The position numbers and the translations under genes were made by a program. The notes under the pieces were generated by a model. That model worked only from the letters and a program-made list of their open reading frames with translations. It did not search any database and had not been told where the DNA came from. Shown here piece by piece: positions 7,433-16,749 of a stretch of 40,411 bases of DNA. Where the stretch lies: contig CAZMEX010000026.1 in assembly GCA_964565415.1 (NCBI GenBank), positions 1-40,411 on the forward strand. The letters run 5' to 3'. Numbering within the stretch: the stretch's first letter is position 1; each line of letters opens with the position of its first letter. Source of the stretch: JAIOSM01 sp964565415. Its GTDB lineage: Bacteria > Desulfobacterota > Desulfobacteria > Desulfobacterales > Desulfobacteraceae.

Positions 7433-8776
7433 ATGAATACGCATGATACTTATAAAAGAGCTGCAGACTTCATTCGCAACTCTGCAACATTAAAAATTTT
7501 TTCCATTGGGATCATAGTCCTTGTTTTACTGATTCCAACATCCATGGTCTCATCGGTGATGAGGGAAAGGCAGGCACGGAGGAATAGTGTGGTAAATGAA
7601 ATCAACCAGAAGTGGGGCAACAGCCAGACCATTACAGGACCATTCTTCACCATTCCATTTAAAACCTTTTACAAAGACAAAAATGATAAAACAAAATATA
7701 AAATTGAATATCTGCATCTTCTGCCTGAAAAACTGAACATCTCTGGAAAAATTCACCCTGAAATCAGGTATAGAAGCATTTATGAAGCTGTTTTATATAA
7801 CTCTCAACTGAATATAAGCGGCAATTTTACAATTCCAACACTTAACCAGTTAAATATCAATCCTGACAATTTATTATGGAAAAAGGCACTCTTTTCAGTT
7901 GGTATTTCGGATATGAGGGGGATTAAAGAGAATATAACCATAACATTTAATAAGAGACAATATGGAGCTGACCCGGGCTTGAAAACAACTGATCTTGCAG
8001 CATCAGGCGTTATGAGTGCCATACCTTTACTGCCTGGTATTAAAGATAATAATTTCTCGTTTCAGCTCAATTTAAACGGCAGTGAGCTGATCCACTTTAC
8101 TCCTGTTGCAGAATCAACTACAGTCAGCCTGAAATCAGACTGGACATCTCCAAGTTTTAACGGATCATTTCTCCCGACTAAAAGAGAAATAGACTCAAAC
8201 GGGTTCTCTGCAAGCTGGAAAATTCTACATCTCAATAGAAACTATCCACAATACTGGACCGGGAATCACTATAAGGTCAATCAGTCATCATTCGGGTTAA
8301 AACTGCTTATTATTGCAAATGTGTATCAAAAATCCATTCGGTTATCCAAATATGCAATCATGTTTATCCTTTTTACCTTTGCAGCTTTTTTCTTTACAGA
8401 AATTATCAATAAAAAAAGAATCCACCCCATACAATATATTTTAATAGGTTTAGGAATCCTTCTGTTTTATGTTCTTCTGTTATCAATTTCAGAACATCTG
8501 AATTTTAACTATGCATATCTCATATCTGCATCAACAATAACAATTTTAATTGCCGGGTATTCAAAAGGAATTTTAAAAAGTAATTATTTTACTTTAATGC
8601 TGTCTGGTATTTTATTTATCTTATATGCCTATCTGTATATAGTACTGCAATTAGAAGATTATGCTTTAATAATGGGCAGCATTGGCTTATTGCTTGTACT
8701 GGGTATTATAATGTATATTACAAGAAAAATTGATTGGTACTCTCTAAATGCCAGCCAGGGCAGTGATGAAAGCTAA
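7433..8776 (+). CDS. creD: CreD-family inner membrane protein
   Basis: The protein of 447 residues has the CreD layout. One membrane helix near residues 20-45 is followed by the family signature R-E-R-Q-A-R-R-N-S-V-V-N-E-I and W-G-N-S-Q-T-I-T-G-P. A large periplasmic beta-rich domain (about 60-300) comes next, with the typical L-L-P-E-K-L segment and the N-G-S-x-x-I-H-F-T-P-like core. Five or six C-terminal membrane helices run from about 300 to 435. CreD in enterobacteria is controlled by the CreBC two-component system and affects envelope integrity. No creB or creC is adjacent here; the nearest kinase, 1 kb downstream, has a different architecture. A 130-base spacer before it shows no distinct element. 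Its role here is unknown. Confidence 0.87.
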   Translation: MNTHDTYKRAADFIRNSATLKIFSIGIIVLVLLIPTSMVSSVMRERQARRNSVVNEINQKWGNSQTITGPFFTIPFKTFYKDKNDKTKYKIEYLHLLPEKLNISGKIHPEIRYRSIYEAVLYNSQLNISGNFTIPTLNQLNINPDNLLWKKALFSVGISDMRGIKENITITFNKRQYGADPGLKTTDLAASGVMSAIPLLPGIKDNNFSFQLNLNGSELIHFTPVAESTTVSLKSDWTSPSFNGSFLPTKREIDSNGFSASWKILHLNRNYPQYWTGNHYKVNQSSFGLKLLIIANVYQKSIRLSKYAIMFILFTFAAFFFTEIINKKRIHPIQYILIGLGILLFYVLLLSISEHLNFNYAYLISASTITILIAGYSKGILKSNYFTLMLSGILFILYAYLYIVLQLEDYALIMGSIGLLLVLGIIMYITRKIDWYSLNASQGSDES

Positions 8777-8923
8777 TAGATAATATTGATAAAAAGAGAG
8801 GCTGACACCTATTTTCAAGCCAGAATTTTCTCCTTGATATTAAATTATTGATCATCTAATATGAAAGTGTTCCTGGTATTCTAAATTATCAAATTTTTAT
8901 TATGTAAAGGAATAGTCTTTAAT

Positions 8924-9802
8924 ATGATAAAAAGAACTTCTCTGATAATAGTAATCTCCCTGCTGTTTAGTCAAATGGTTTTAGCCTCAACATTAGAACA
9001 GATAAAAAAACAGGGGACCCTGCGCCATCTTGGAGTCTATTATGCCAATTTCAACACTGGAGCTGGAGATGGCCTTGATACTGAGTTAATGCAGATGTTT
9101 GCCCAACACCTTGGTGTGCAGTATCAGCATGTTCCAACCACTTTTGCCACAGTCATTACCGACCTCACCGGTATTAAAATAAAACATGATGAAGAGGAGA
9201 TTGAAATTCTTGGGACAACCACTCCAAGGGGTGATATTATAGCCAATGGTTTGACAATATTACCCTGGCGAGAGAAAATAATTAATTACTCAGATCCAAC
9301 CTTTCCAACCCAGGTCTGGTTGATTGCCAGATCAGATTCAAAAATCAAACCAATCACTCCAAGCAAAGATATCTGCCAGGACATTTTAACAGTAAAGACA
9401 TTGATTAAAGGTTTAAAAATATTAAGCAAAGAGAACACATGTCTTGATGCCGGGTTATATGATTTAACCGGGACCGGAGCCGAGATTGAATATTTTCCAG
9501 GCAACCTTGGCGAGTTGACACCTGCAATAATTCAAGGTTTTGCCGAAGCAACCTTGATAGACACCCCCAATGCACTGGTTGCCATAGAAAAATGGGGCAG
9601 CATGATAAAAGTTATTGGTCCTATTTCGGAGTTTCAGGGCATGGGCGTTGGTTTTACCAAGGATGCCCCAGTGTTAAAAAACGAGTTTAATAAATTTTTG
9701 TTTGAATTAAAAAACAGTGGAACAATGCACAAGCTGGTAGAAAAATATTACCCTTTAGCCTTTCAATTTTATCCGGATTTTTTCAAAGACCTTAAAAAAT
9801 AG
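8924..9802 (+). CDS. periplasmic solute-binding protein, family 3 (amino acid-binding type)
   Basis: The 292-residue protein has a signal peptide (hydrophobic residues 5-20, cleavage near L-A-S), then L-E-Q-I-K-K-Q-G-T-L-R-H-L-G-V, the start of family 3 solute-binding proteins. The D-T-E-L-M-Q-M-F-A-Q-H-L-G segment and the C-terminal G-T-M-H-K-L-V-E-K-Y-Y-P are also typical. No ABC permease or ATPase lies nearby. Instead the stop is 13 nt before a membrane-bound hybrid histidine kinase, so this protein is more likely a sensor module than a transporter component (inference). AAGGA precedes the ATG at normal distance. Confidence 0.85.
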   Translation: MIKRTSLIIVISLLFSQMVLASTLEQIKKQGTLRHLGVYYANFNTGAGDGLDTELMQMFAQHLGVQYQHVPTTFATVITDLTGIKIKHDEEEIEILGTTTPRGDIIANGLTILPWREKIINYSDPTFPTQVWLIARSDSKIKPITPSKDICQDILTVKTLIKGLKILSKENTCLDAGLYDLTGTGAEIEYFPGNLGELTPAIIQGFAEATLIDTPNALVAIEKWGSMIKVIGPISEFQGMGVGFTKDAPVLKNEFNKFLFELKNSGTMHKLVEKYYPLAFQFYPDFFKDLKK

Positions 9803-9815
9803 CCAAGATAAACTT

Positions 9816-12413
9816 ATGGTACCACTAAAGACAAAACTTACAAAGAAAACAACATATGGATTTGCCACTATTTTTGTACTGGTCTTTGTTTTTTGGATCA
9901 TGTATGCCAACTATCAGGCCCAGGTTGAAATAAAATTAAACGCAATTCAGCGGGCTGAAGATAGTTTCAAGACCGCCAGCAAAAATATGACGTCTTTTCT
10001 GCTACAATGCCAGAATGATATTAAAGGTTTTGCCCTTGACCGTACCATTAGAACTTTTTTTGAAAACAAGGCTCTGGGAATGAGCATGCAGTACGGACTC
10101 TTAGTCAGCCTTAACAATATCAAAAGACAGCTTGGCTCTTTTCAACAACACCATACACTGGAAGATAAAACAATATTTCCACGACTCTTGTTCCAGGATA
10201 ATCATGGACATAAACTTGTGGAAAAAAAAACCCCTGAATTTAACAATACTTCTGGTAAAAATACCATACACAAAATAAAATCACCTCCTGATCATATTCA
10301 TATAAGTCATGACAAGAATTATCCTGATTATTTAACAATATCAGCACCATGTATATTTAAAAAGAGAATCGCAGGCCACTTGATTGCATGGATTCCATAC
10401 CATATTCTGTTTGATCAGTTCCTCAGGACATCTGAGCTTCAGGATGTGGAACGATTTTTCCTAGTTACCAATAATGAGCCTTCCAAATCTATTATTGTAC
10501 CCTTTTCTCAAACTGGCAGTCCTTCAATTTCACTGGAGAAAATCAACCAGAGTATCTTAAATCAAATTAATACTTTTATATGTACAAGCTCAAAAAAACA
10601 TTATCTGATTTTTATTGATAAACCAACCCAATTACCATTTGAAGTAATTAAACTTCTTTTAAAGCAGAAAGTTTTAGGGACCTATAATCCTAAAATTCTT
10701 TTCTCTGGTATGCTTATCACATGCCTCTCCTTGTTTATAAGTGTCGTGTTTCTCATTCGGGCAAACATCAAACAACAAATAAATGATGTCATACTTTTCG
10801 AAACCATTGAACAGCAGCAGCGTATCAAAGAGAAAAACAGAGAGCTTAAAATAGCCAATGAGATGATTTCAGCCTCCCGGCGTGAAGCAGTTGCAGAGCG
10901 GGAGCAATTAAATATCACCCTTCGATCAATAGGTGACGGAGTTATCACCACTGATCTTAACAACAAGATTGTCTTAATCAATGAAGTTGCTGAAACATTA
11001 ACTGGATGGAATCAAGAAGAGGCTCTGGGCAAATCCATGGTAGATGTTTTTAATATTATAGATGAAAAGACAGGTCATCCTTGTGCCAATCCTCTGAACA
11101 AAGTTTTAACCTCGGGCAAGATTGTTACTTTAGAGGAACATACAATTCTTATCGCCAGGAATGGAACCCACAGAAATATAGCCGACAGTGCTGCTCCAAT
11201 CATTGGTCCTGAAGGTGATATAACTGGAATTATCCTTGTGTTCAGAGACATCACAAAAGAGAAAAGATATGATGCAGAACTTCTCAAAATCAAAAAACTT
11301 GAATCTGTTGGTGTATTAGCCGGTGGTATTGCCCATGATTTTAATAATATTCTTACGGTAATTCTTGGGAACATTAACCTTGCTGAAACATACCTTGATC
11401 CTGATAATAAGGCAGCAGATCTCTTGCAAAAAGCTGAAAAAGCTTCCCACCGTGCAAAGGAGCTGACTCAACAACTTCTGACCTTTTCAAGGGGTGGTGA
11501 CCCTGTAAAAGAGACTACATTTATTAAGGAGGTAATCATTGAGTCGGCAAACTTTATTCTATTGGGCAGCAAGGTTGCATGCCATTTCTCTATCCCTGAA
11601 GATCTCTGGCTTGTTGATATTGACACAGGGCAGATGAGCCAGGTTATTCAGAACATAACCATGAATGCCCGCAATGCCATGCCAAAAGGTGGTAAAGTTA
11701 CGATCAAATGCTCTAATATCTCTGATATCACAATAGATTCAGACCTGGCTGGCATATCAAATATGTCATATATCAAAATAACCATTAAAGATAATGGTGA
11801 CGGAATCCCTGAACATCATATAGATAAAATATTTGACCCGTACTTTTCAACCTGGAAGGGAGGAAGCGGTCTTGGTCTGGCAATAACACATTCTATAATC
11901 AAGAAGCATGCTGGTCATATTTTTGTTGAGTCACAGCCTTCTAAAGGAGCTGTTTTTACCATATATTTACCTGCATCAAAAAATAAACAAAGCCCTGAGC
12001 AACCAGTTAAAAAAGTTACTCTGCCCAGGAGTAATTGTAAAGCCAGAATATTAATCATGGATGATGAACAACATATTTTGAATTTAGTTGAAAAAATGCT
12101 CGGGCATCTTGGCCATGAGGCGATTATGACCAAAGATGGCAAAGAAGCCATTGCCGTCTTTAAAGAGCATCTTCAAAGTGATCAACCCATTGATATGATT
12201 ATAATGGATTTAACAATTCCCGGAGGCATGGGTGGCAAGGATGCAATAATAGATATTTTAAAGATTAATCCCAAAGCGAAAGTTGTTGTTTCAAGCGGTT
12301 ATTCAAATAGTCCGGTCATGGCTGATTATCAAAAACATGGCTTTAAAGCTGCCATTGCCAAACCGTATAAATTGAGTGAATTGCAGGAGATAATTAACGC
12401 AGTCCTGGCATGA
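9816..12413 (+). CDS. membrane-bound PAS hybrid sensor histidine kinase with C-terminal receiver
   Basis: An 865-residue signalling protein. A membrane helix at about 14-31 is followed by an extracytoplasmic domain (about 35-285), a second helix at 290-312, and a coiled-coil to about 355. A PAS domain covers about 365-480 (L-R-S-I-G-D-G-V-I-T-T-D). The HisKA helix has the H-box I-A-H-D-F-N-N-I-L near residue 505. The HATPase domain has D-N-G-D-G-I-P near 660 and G-G-S-G-L-G-L-A near 685. A receiver domain runs from 740 with I-M-D-D-E near 745, the phospho-acceptor Asp in I-I-M-D-L-T-I-P near 797, and a Lys in A-K-P-Y. This hybrid type often acts with a separate regulator, which is not in the window. 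The binding protein 13 nt upstream is its likely ligand-sensing partner. Confidence 0.92.
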   Translation: MVPLKTKLTKKTTYGFATIFVLVFVFWIMYANYQAQVEIKLNAIQRAEDSFKTASKNMTSFLLQCQNDIKGFALDRTIRTFFENKALGMSMQYGLLVSLNNIKRQLGSFQQHHTLEDKTIFPRLLFQDNHGHKLVEKKTPEFNNTSGKNTIHKIKSPPDHIHISHDKNYPDYLTISAPCIFKKRIAGHLIAWIPYHILFDQFLRTSELQDVERFFLVTNNEPSKSIIVPFSQTGSPSISLEKINQSILNQINTFICTSSKKHYLIFIDKPTQLPFEVIKLLLKQKVLGTYNPKILFSGMLITCLSLFISVVFLIRANIKQQINDVILFETIEQQQRIKEKNRELKIANEMISASRREAVAEREQLNITLRSIGDGVITTDLNNKIVLINEVAETLTGWNQEEALGKSMVDVFNIIDEKTGHPCANPLNKVLTSGKIVTLEEHTILIARNGTHRNIADSAAPIIGPEGDITGIILVFRDITKEKRYDAELLKIKKLESVGVLAGGIAHDFNNILTVILGNINLAETYLDPDNKAADLLQKAEKASHRAKELTQQLLTFSRGGDPVKETTFIKEVIIESANFILLGSKVACHFSIPEDLWLVDIDTGQMSQVIQNITMNARNAMPKGGKVTIKCSNISDITIDSDLAGISNMSYIKITIKDNGDGIPEHHIDKIFDPYFSTWKGGSGLGLAITHSIIKKHAGHIFVESQPSKGAVFTIYLPASKNKQSPEQPVKKVTLPRSNCKARILIMDDEQHILNLVEKMLGHLGHEAIMTKDGKEAIAVFKEHLQSDQPIDMIIMDLTIPGGMGGKDAIIDILKINPKAKVVVSSGYSNSPVMADYQKHGFKAAIAKPYKLSELQEIINAVLA

Positions 12414-12432
12414 CTGTATTGACAGAACAAAC

Positions 12433-13296
12433 CTATTGGAACAAAATACCAGTATAGCCTACAAAGCTGTCCCCTGGTGATCTATTATAACTTGAAGCAT
12501 ATTCAACCTTAACCCCCTGTGTTAAGCCCAGCTCTTTACAAATTGTTACAGTTGCAGCAGCAGCTCCGGAACAGCACATGTTGTGGTTTAAAGTACTGGT
12601 TTTGATGATTTGATCTGCATCCATTGCAATTAATGCTTTTACAGCATCTGCATCATTCTCATTTTTCACCCACTCATACGCTTTTTTTCCACCCCCAACA
12701 GGAGTAAATCCAAAAGATTGCCCATAATGGGTAAGATCAGTTGAACCTATTACAGCAATATTAAGCTTAAGATCTTTTGCAGCATTAAAGACTGCAATAC
12801 CTGTTTTGATTGCAGCCCTGCCCGGCGGAACACCCAGGGGGACAATGGGGGTATTTTTAAAAAAATATTTAATAAAGGGAAGTTGCAGCTCAATGGTATT
12901 CTCTTCAGGAAAAGTTTGAGTTGATTCCCTTATGATTTTGATACCTTCAGCCCCGGCATGTGCAATTATGCTTGAACCAAGCTCTTCATGGATGTCAATA
13001 TCTCCAAAGGGTGTCTCCCACAATCCAGATCCAAGAAGCAGAGGAGAGTCTGAACCATGCATGTGAAGTCCTGAAACAGCAACAGCATCAATATTCCTGT
13101 TTTGATTAAGCGAAGCTATGGTTCTGCATGCAATTGAGCCTGAAAAATACCAGCCTGCATGGGGGACAATACAGCCTGAAAAATCTCCTTTAATAATGCC
13201 CTTATCATCTTTTAAATATTTTCTGACCTTGGATTCACACTCTTTTTTGGTTTCAGGATACCATGTGCCTCTAAAGGCAGCTCTTTTCCTTTCCAT
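12433..13296 (-). CDS. MEMO1-family protein (AmmeMemoRadiSam system protein B)
   Basis: 287 residues of the MEMO1/AmmeMemo B family, with R-K-R-A-A-F-R-G-T-W-Y-P at the start and the family motifs PHAGWYFSGSIA near residue 46-57, H-M-H-G near 83, G-S-T-D-L-T-H-Y-G near 185, and N-H-N-M-C-C-S-G near 237. The His residues and the Cys are the metal or active-site candidates of the family, whose biochemical role in bacteria is unresolved. ATG at 13296 is chosen; an in-frame TTG five codons upstream overlaps the GGGGA ribosome binding site. It lies 80 nt downstream of hypB. The usual AMMECR1 and radical-SAM partners are not in the window. Confidence 0.87.
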   Translation of the reverse strand: MERKRAAFRGTWYPETKKECESKVRKYLKDDKGIIKGDFSGCIVPHAGWYFSGSIACRTIASLNQNRNIDAVAVSGLHMHGSDSPLLLGSGLWETPFGDIDIHEELGSSIIAHAGAEGIKIIRESTQTFPEENTIELQLPFIKYFFKNTPIVPLGVPPGRAAIKTGIAVFNAAKDLKLNIAVIGSTDLTHYGQSFGFTPVGGGKKAYEWVKNENDADAVKALIAMDADQIIKTSTLNHNMCCSGAAAATVTICKELGLTQGVKVEYASSYNRSPGDSFVGYTGILFQ

Positions 13297-13376
13297 AATA
13301 ATTTTCCCCAAGGCTTTTGTAAAAAAACCTGCTGTTAATTCAGTACAAAAATCTCTCCCCTGCCAGGGGATTTAAA

Positions 13377-14045
13377 TTACTTTGAAATTTTGGCTGCAAC
13401 CATCTGCTTAAGCCATGCAATCCATGGGTCAAACCCCTGCTCTTTTGTAGCAGATATTCTAAAAATCGGCATATCAGGATTAACCTCTTTAATACTTTTT
13501 TCAGCCTCATCAATATCAAAATCAAGATAGGGCAGAAGATCAATCTTGTTTAAGATTGCACTGTGGGCAAGGCGGAACATCAAAGGATATTTTAAAGGTT
13601 TATCTTCACCCTCGGTTACACTTAAGACAACGGTTCTTGCATCCTCGCCAATATCAAACTCAGCAGGGCAGACCAGATTCCCAATATTCTCAACAATCAA
13701 AAGATCTATATTGTCAAGATCAAACTCTTTTGCACAGGACTCAATAAGATGGGTTGCAAGGTGACAGTCTCCGCCAAACTTATCTGTATTTATCTGGGTT
13801 ACATCTGCACCTGTAGATTCCAGACGATCAGCATCATTGGTTGTACAGATATCACCCACAATTACTGCAGTGCGAATTTCTGGCATTATTCTGTTAACAG
13901 TTTTCACCAGAGTTTCAGTCTTGCCTGAACCTGGTGAACTCATGACATTTAAAACAAAAACGTTTTTCTCTTTAAAAAAATCTTTTAGTCTTTCTGACTC
14001 GTTTTTATTGGCTTCAAGCACTCTTTTTTGAATGTTTATCTCCAT
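13377..14045 (-). CDS. hypB: hydrogenase/urease nickel incorporation GTPase HypB
   Basis: The 222-residue SIMIBI-class GTPase delivers nickel to [NiFe] hydrogenase precursors together with HypA. The P-loop is V-M-S-S-P-G-S-G-K-T-E-T near residues 35-46. The metal-binding segment G-G-D-C-H-L-A near 90-96 has the Cys-His pair, and the base-recognition N-K-I-D motif is near 165. The N-terminus is short (M-E-I-N-I-Q-K-R-V-L-E-A-N) and lacks the His-rich nickel-storage tail of some HypB. The gene follows hypA by 33 nt. No hydrogenase structural gene is in the window, so these serve a hydrogenase encoded elsewhere. Confidence 0.95.
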   Translation of the reverse strand: MEINIQKRVLEANKNESERLKDFFKEKNVFVLNVMSSPGSGKTETLVKTVNRIMPEIRTAVIVGDICTTNDADRLESTGADVTQINTDKFGGDCHLATHLIESCAKEFDLDNIDLLIVENIGNLVCPAEFDIGEDARTVVLSVTEGEDKPLKYPLMFRLAHSAILNKIDLLPYLDFDIDEAEKSIKEVNPDMPIFRISATKEQGFDPWIAWLKQMVAAKISK

Positions 14046-14078
14046 TTTAATTCCTTTTCAGACCTCTTTTTCCCTTTA

Positions 14079-14426
14079 TTAATCTGCAAGCTCAATGGAT
14101 TCTATATCAATCTCTCTTCCTGAAAGCATTTCAAGGTCAGTTGCTTCACATTCAGGACATTTGAAAATGGGATTGTCCACTTCCCACTCAAACTCACACT
14201 TATTACAATGTACTTTAACAGGAACATTTTCTATTACAAGCTCTGTATCTTCCAGGGGAGTATCTTTCACAATGATTTCAAAACAGAACCTGAGGCTGTC
14301 TTCCACAACAGATGCAAATCTGCCTATCCTCAGGTTCATTTTTTTAACCTTTGGGTTTTCCATATCCCCAGGGATGGATTCAAGGGCAATTTCAACTATT
14401 TTTTCGGCAATACCCATCTCATGCAT
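14079..14426 (-). CDS. hypA: hydrogenase maturation nickel metallochaperone HypA
   Basis: 115 residues. It begins M-H-E-M-G, the N-terminal nickel-binding M-H-E motif of HypA, and carries two CxxC pairs (C-N-K-C near 73-76 and C-P-E-C near 90-93) that form the structural zinc site. It works with HypB to insert nickel into hydrogenase large subunits. It starts 4 nt after the stop of the aminotransferase gene, so it is translationally close to the preceding genes of this minus-strand group. Confidence 0.95.
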   Translation of the reverse strand: MHEMGIAEKIVEIALESIPGDMENPKVKKMNLRIGRFASVVEDSLRFCFEIIVKDTPLEDTELVIENVPVKVHCNKCEFEWEVDNPIFKCPECEATDLEMLSGREIDIESIELAD

Positions 14427-14430
14427 AATA

Positions 14431-15609
14431 TTAAACCTTGTCCATCACTCTTTTAAATGCTGGAATGGAATTTTTAATTGTCTCATCATCCACACAAAAT
14501 GAAAGCCTGAAATATCCGGGCTTGCCAAAACCGCTTCCTGGAACTGCAAGAATCAATTCATCCTGCAGCATCTGCACAAACTTCACATCATCTTTAATGG
14601 GGGATTTTGGAAAAATATAAAATGTCCCAGGAGGGACAATGAACTCAAGGGTTGTCTCAGCTAAACCTTCACACAGCATATCTCTTTTTCTCTTATATGC
14701 ATCAATATCTACACTTGCATCCTGAATATATGGAAGAACTCTCTGCATGATTGAGGGTGCATTTACAAAACCAAGTATTCTGTTTGTCAATGCCATGGCT
14801 GCCCTGAGTTTCTCTCTATACTGGGTATCAGGTCCAATGGTAATATATCCGATTCTCTCGCCGGGAAGTGATAAATCCTTTGAATGTGATGTTGCAACAA
14901 TGGTGTCTGCATAACATGAGAACATGGGAGGAACTTCAATATCTTCAAAAACTATCTTTCGGTATGGCTCATCGGAAACAAGATAAATGACCTTACCATA
15001 CTCTTTGCTCTTTTTTAATAAAAGCTCACCTAACTTATCAAGTTCATCTTTTGTATAAATCTGTCCTGTGGGGTTATTGGGGGAATTAACAAGAACAATT
15101 CTTGTCTTGTCAGAAATAGCCTTCTCCATCTCATCAAGATTAAGGGAAAAATCTTTATTGGCAGGAACAGTTACAAGGTTTCCACCATGATTTTGTGCAT
15201 AAAAAGTGTATTCAACAAAAAAAGGTCTTGTAACTAAAATCTCTTCGCCGGGATTTATTAATGCTTTTATAATTACATTAAGACCTCCTGCAGCACCACA
15301 TGTAATAATAATATCTTCCCCTGTAACATCAGCACCCTGATCTCTTAAAACTGTCTTTGCAATGGCTTGCCTTACATGGGGAAACCCCATATTCGGCATA
15401 TATCCATGGATGCCCTCACTGTTGTCAGCTGCAACTTTTTCAAGGGCTTCTTGAAACTCTTTTGGCGGTTTTAAATTTGGATTTCCAATACTGAAATCAA
15501 ATACATTCCCAGCTCCATGCTCTGCTCTAAGTTTTGCTCCAGCTTCAAACATTTTTCTAATCCATGATGACTTTTCCATTAACTCATCAATATTTGCTGC
15601 AATGGTCAT
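14431..15609 (-). CDS. PLP-dependent class I/II aminotransferase
   Basis: The 392-residue fold-type I aminotransferase contains S-I-G-N-P-N-L-K-P-P near residue 41, the glycine-rich G-A-A-G-G-L-N-V for cofactor phosphate near 105, and S-P-N-N-P-T-G-Q near 175. The PLP lysine is in S-H-S-K-D-L-S-L-P-G-E-R near 239-250. F-R-L-S-F-C near the end has the substrate carboxylate-binding Arg. It resembles aspartate/aromatic-type aminotransferases, but the amino acid substrate is not clear. It begins directly after tgt (adjacent bases) and precedes hypA by 4 nt. Nothing in its sequence links it to nickel, so the arrangement may be housekeeping. Confidence 0.88.
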   Translation of the reverse strand: MTIAANIDELMEKSSWIRKMFEAGAKLRAEHGAGNVFDFSIGNPNLKPPKEFQEALEKVAADNSEGIHGYMPNMGFPHVRQAIAKTVLRDQGADVTGEDIIITCGAAGGLNVIIKALINPGEEILVTRPFFVEYTFYAQNHGGNLVTVPANKDFSLNLDEMEKAISDKTRIVLVNSPNNPTGQIYTKDELDKLGELLLKKSKEYGKVIYLVSDEPYRKIVFEDIEVPPMFSCYADTIVATSHSKDLSLPGERIGYITIGPDTQYREKLRAAMALTNRILGFVNAPSIMQRVLPYIQDASVDIDAYKRKRDMLCEGLAETTLEFIVPPGTFYIFPKSPIKDDVKFVQMLQDELILAVPGSGFGKPGYFRLSFCVDDETIKNSIPAFKRVMDKV

Positions 15610-16737
15610 TTAAATCTCTCCTCTTTTTAAATAAAAATCTTTTTTAAATTCTAAAAAACAATCTTCATTAATTGCTTGCCTGATTTTTCCCATAAGATCA
15701 AGATAATAATAAATATTATGTATTGTATTGAGCCTGAAACTCAATAATTCTCTGGACTTGTAAAGGTGTCTCAAATAAGACCTTGAGTGATTTTTACACG
15801 TATAGCATGAACAGCTTTCATCCAGAGGGTTTGTATCAAATTTATACTTTGCATTGGGAATATTAATATTACCCCTTGATGTAAAAAGCATGCCATTTCT
15901 GGCATTGCGCGACGGCATAACACAATCAAACATATCTGCACCCATTCCTGAAAGTTCAACTAAGTCTTCAGGGGTCCCAACACCCATTATATACCTGGGC
16001 TTATCCTCTTTTAATAGAGGCAAAGTATAATCTGCCATTTCATACATTAAATCCTTTGGCTCCCCCACACTTAATCCACCAATGGCAAACCCGGGGAAAT
16101 CAAACCCGGAAAGCTGACTTGCTGACAAGGAACGCAATTTTGGATACATTCCTCCCTGAACAATGGCAAAAAGAGAATTTTTTGAACTTTTGATTTTTCT
16201 CTGCTCCTGCCAGTATTCATACCCTCTCTCGGCCCACATTGTGGTTTTATCTAAAGCTTCTATTGTATCTTTCTCATTTGCCGGATACCCAATGCACCAG
16301 TCCAGGGACATCATAATATCAGAACCAAGTATCATTTGAATCTCAATGGCCTTTTCAGGAGAGAAAAAATGTCTTGACCCATCAATATGGGATTGGAATG
16401 ATACACCTTTATCACTGAATTTTGCAAGTTTTGCAAGGGAGAAAAACTGAAATCCTCCACTGTCTGTCAGCATTGGTTTGTCCCAGTTCATAAACCTGTG
16501 CAGCCCTCCTGCATGTTCAATCACATCACATCCAGGTCTTAAATAGAGATGATAGGTATTGCCTAGAATAATCTTTGCCGAGCAGCTATCAAGATCTTCA
16601 GAAGTTAAAGACTTGACTGATCCAACGGTTCCCACCGGCATAAATATAGGGGTTTCAATTTTGCCCCTTGAGCATTGAATTGCCCCTGTGCGCGCCCTTG
16701 TTTGTGTGCTTTTATTCTTAACTGTAAATTCAAACAT
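15610..16737 (-). CDS. tgt: queuine/preQ1 tRNA-guanine transglycosylase
   Basis: Exchanges G34 of GUN-anticodon tRNAs for preQ1, the step before QueA. From ATG at 16737 the protein has 375 residues. Motifs: T-P-I-F-M-P-V-G-T-V-G-S near 30, L-T-D-S-G-G-F-Q near 90 with the catalytic Asp, G-G-L-S-V-G-E near 218, the nucleophile in D-M-F-D-C-V-M-P-S-R-N-A-R near 265, and a zinc site C-S-C-Y-T-C with a later His. An in-frame TTG at 16749, next to the queA stop, would add four residues. ATG gives the usual N-terminus M-F-E-F, although neither start has a strong ribosome binding site. It follows queA by 12 nt. Confidence 0.95.
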   Translation of the reverse strand: MFEFTVKNKSTQTRARTGAIQCSRGKIETPIFMPVGTVGSVKSLTSEDLDSCSAKIILGNTYHLYLRPGCDVIEHAGGLHRFMNWDKPMLTDSGGFQFFSLAKLAKFSDKGVSFQSHIDGSRHFFSPEKAIEIQMILGSDIMMSLDWCIGYPANEKDTIEALDKTTMWAERGYEYWQEQRKIKSSKNSLFAIVQGGMYPKLRSLSASQLSGFDFPGFAIGGLSVGEPKDLMYEMADYTLPLLKEDKPRYIMGVGTPEDLVELSGMGADMFDCVMPSRNARNGMLFTSRGNINIPNAKYKFDTNPLDESCSCYTCKNHSRSYLRHLYKSRELLSFRLNTIHNIYYYLDLMGKIRQAINEDCFLEFKKDFYLKRGEI

Positions 16738-16749
16738 AATTTTTATCAA

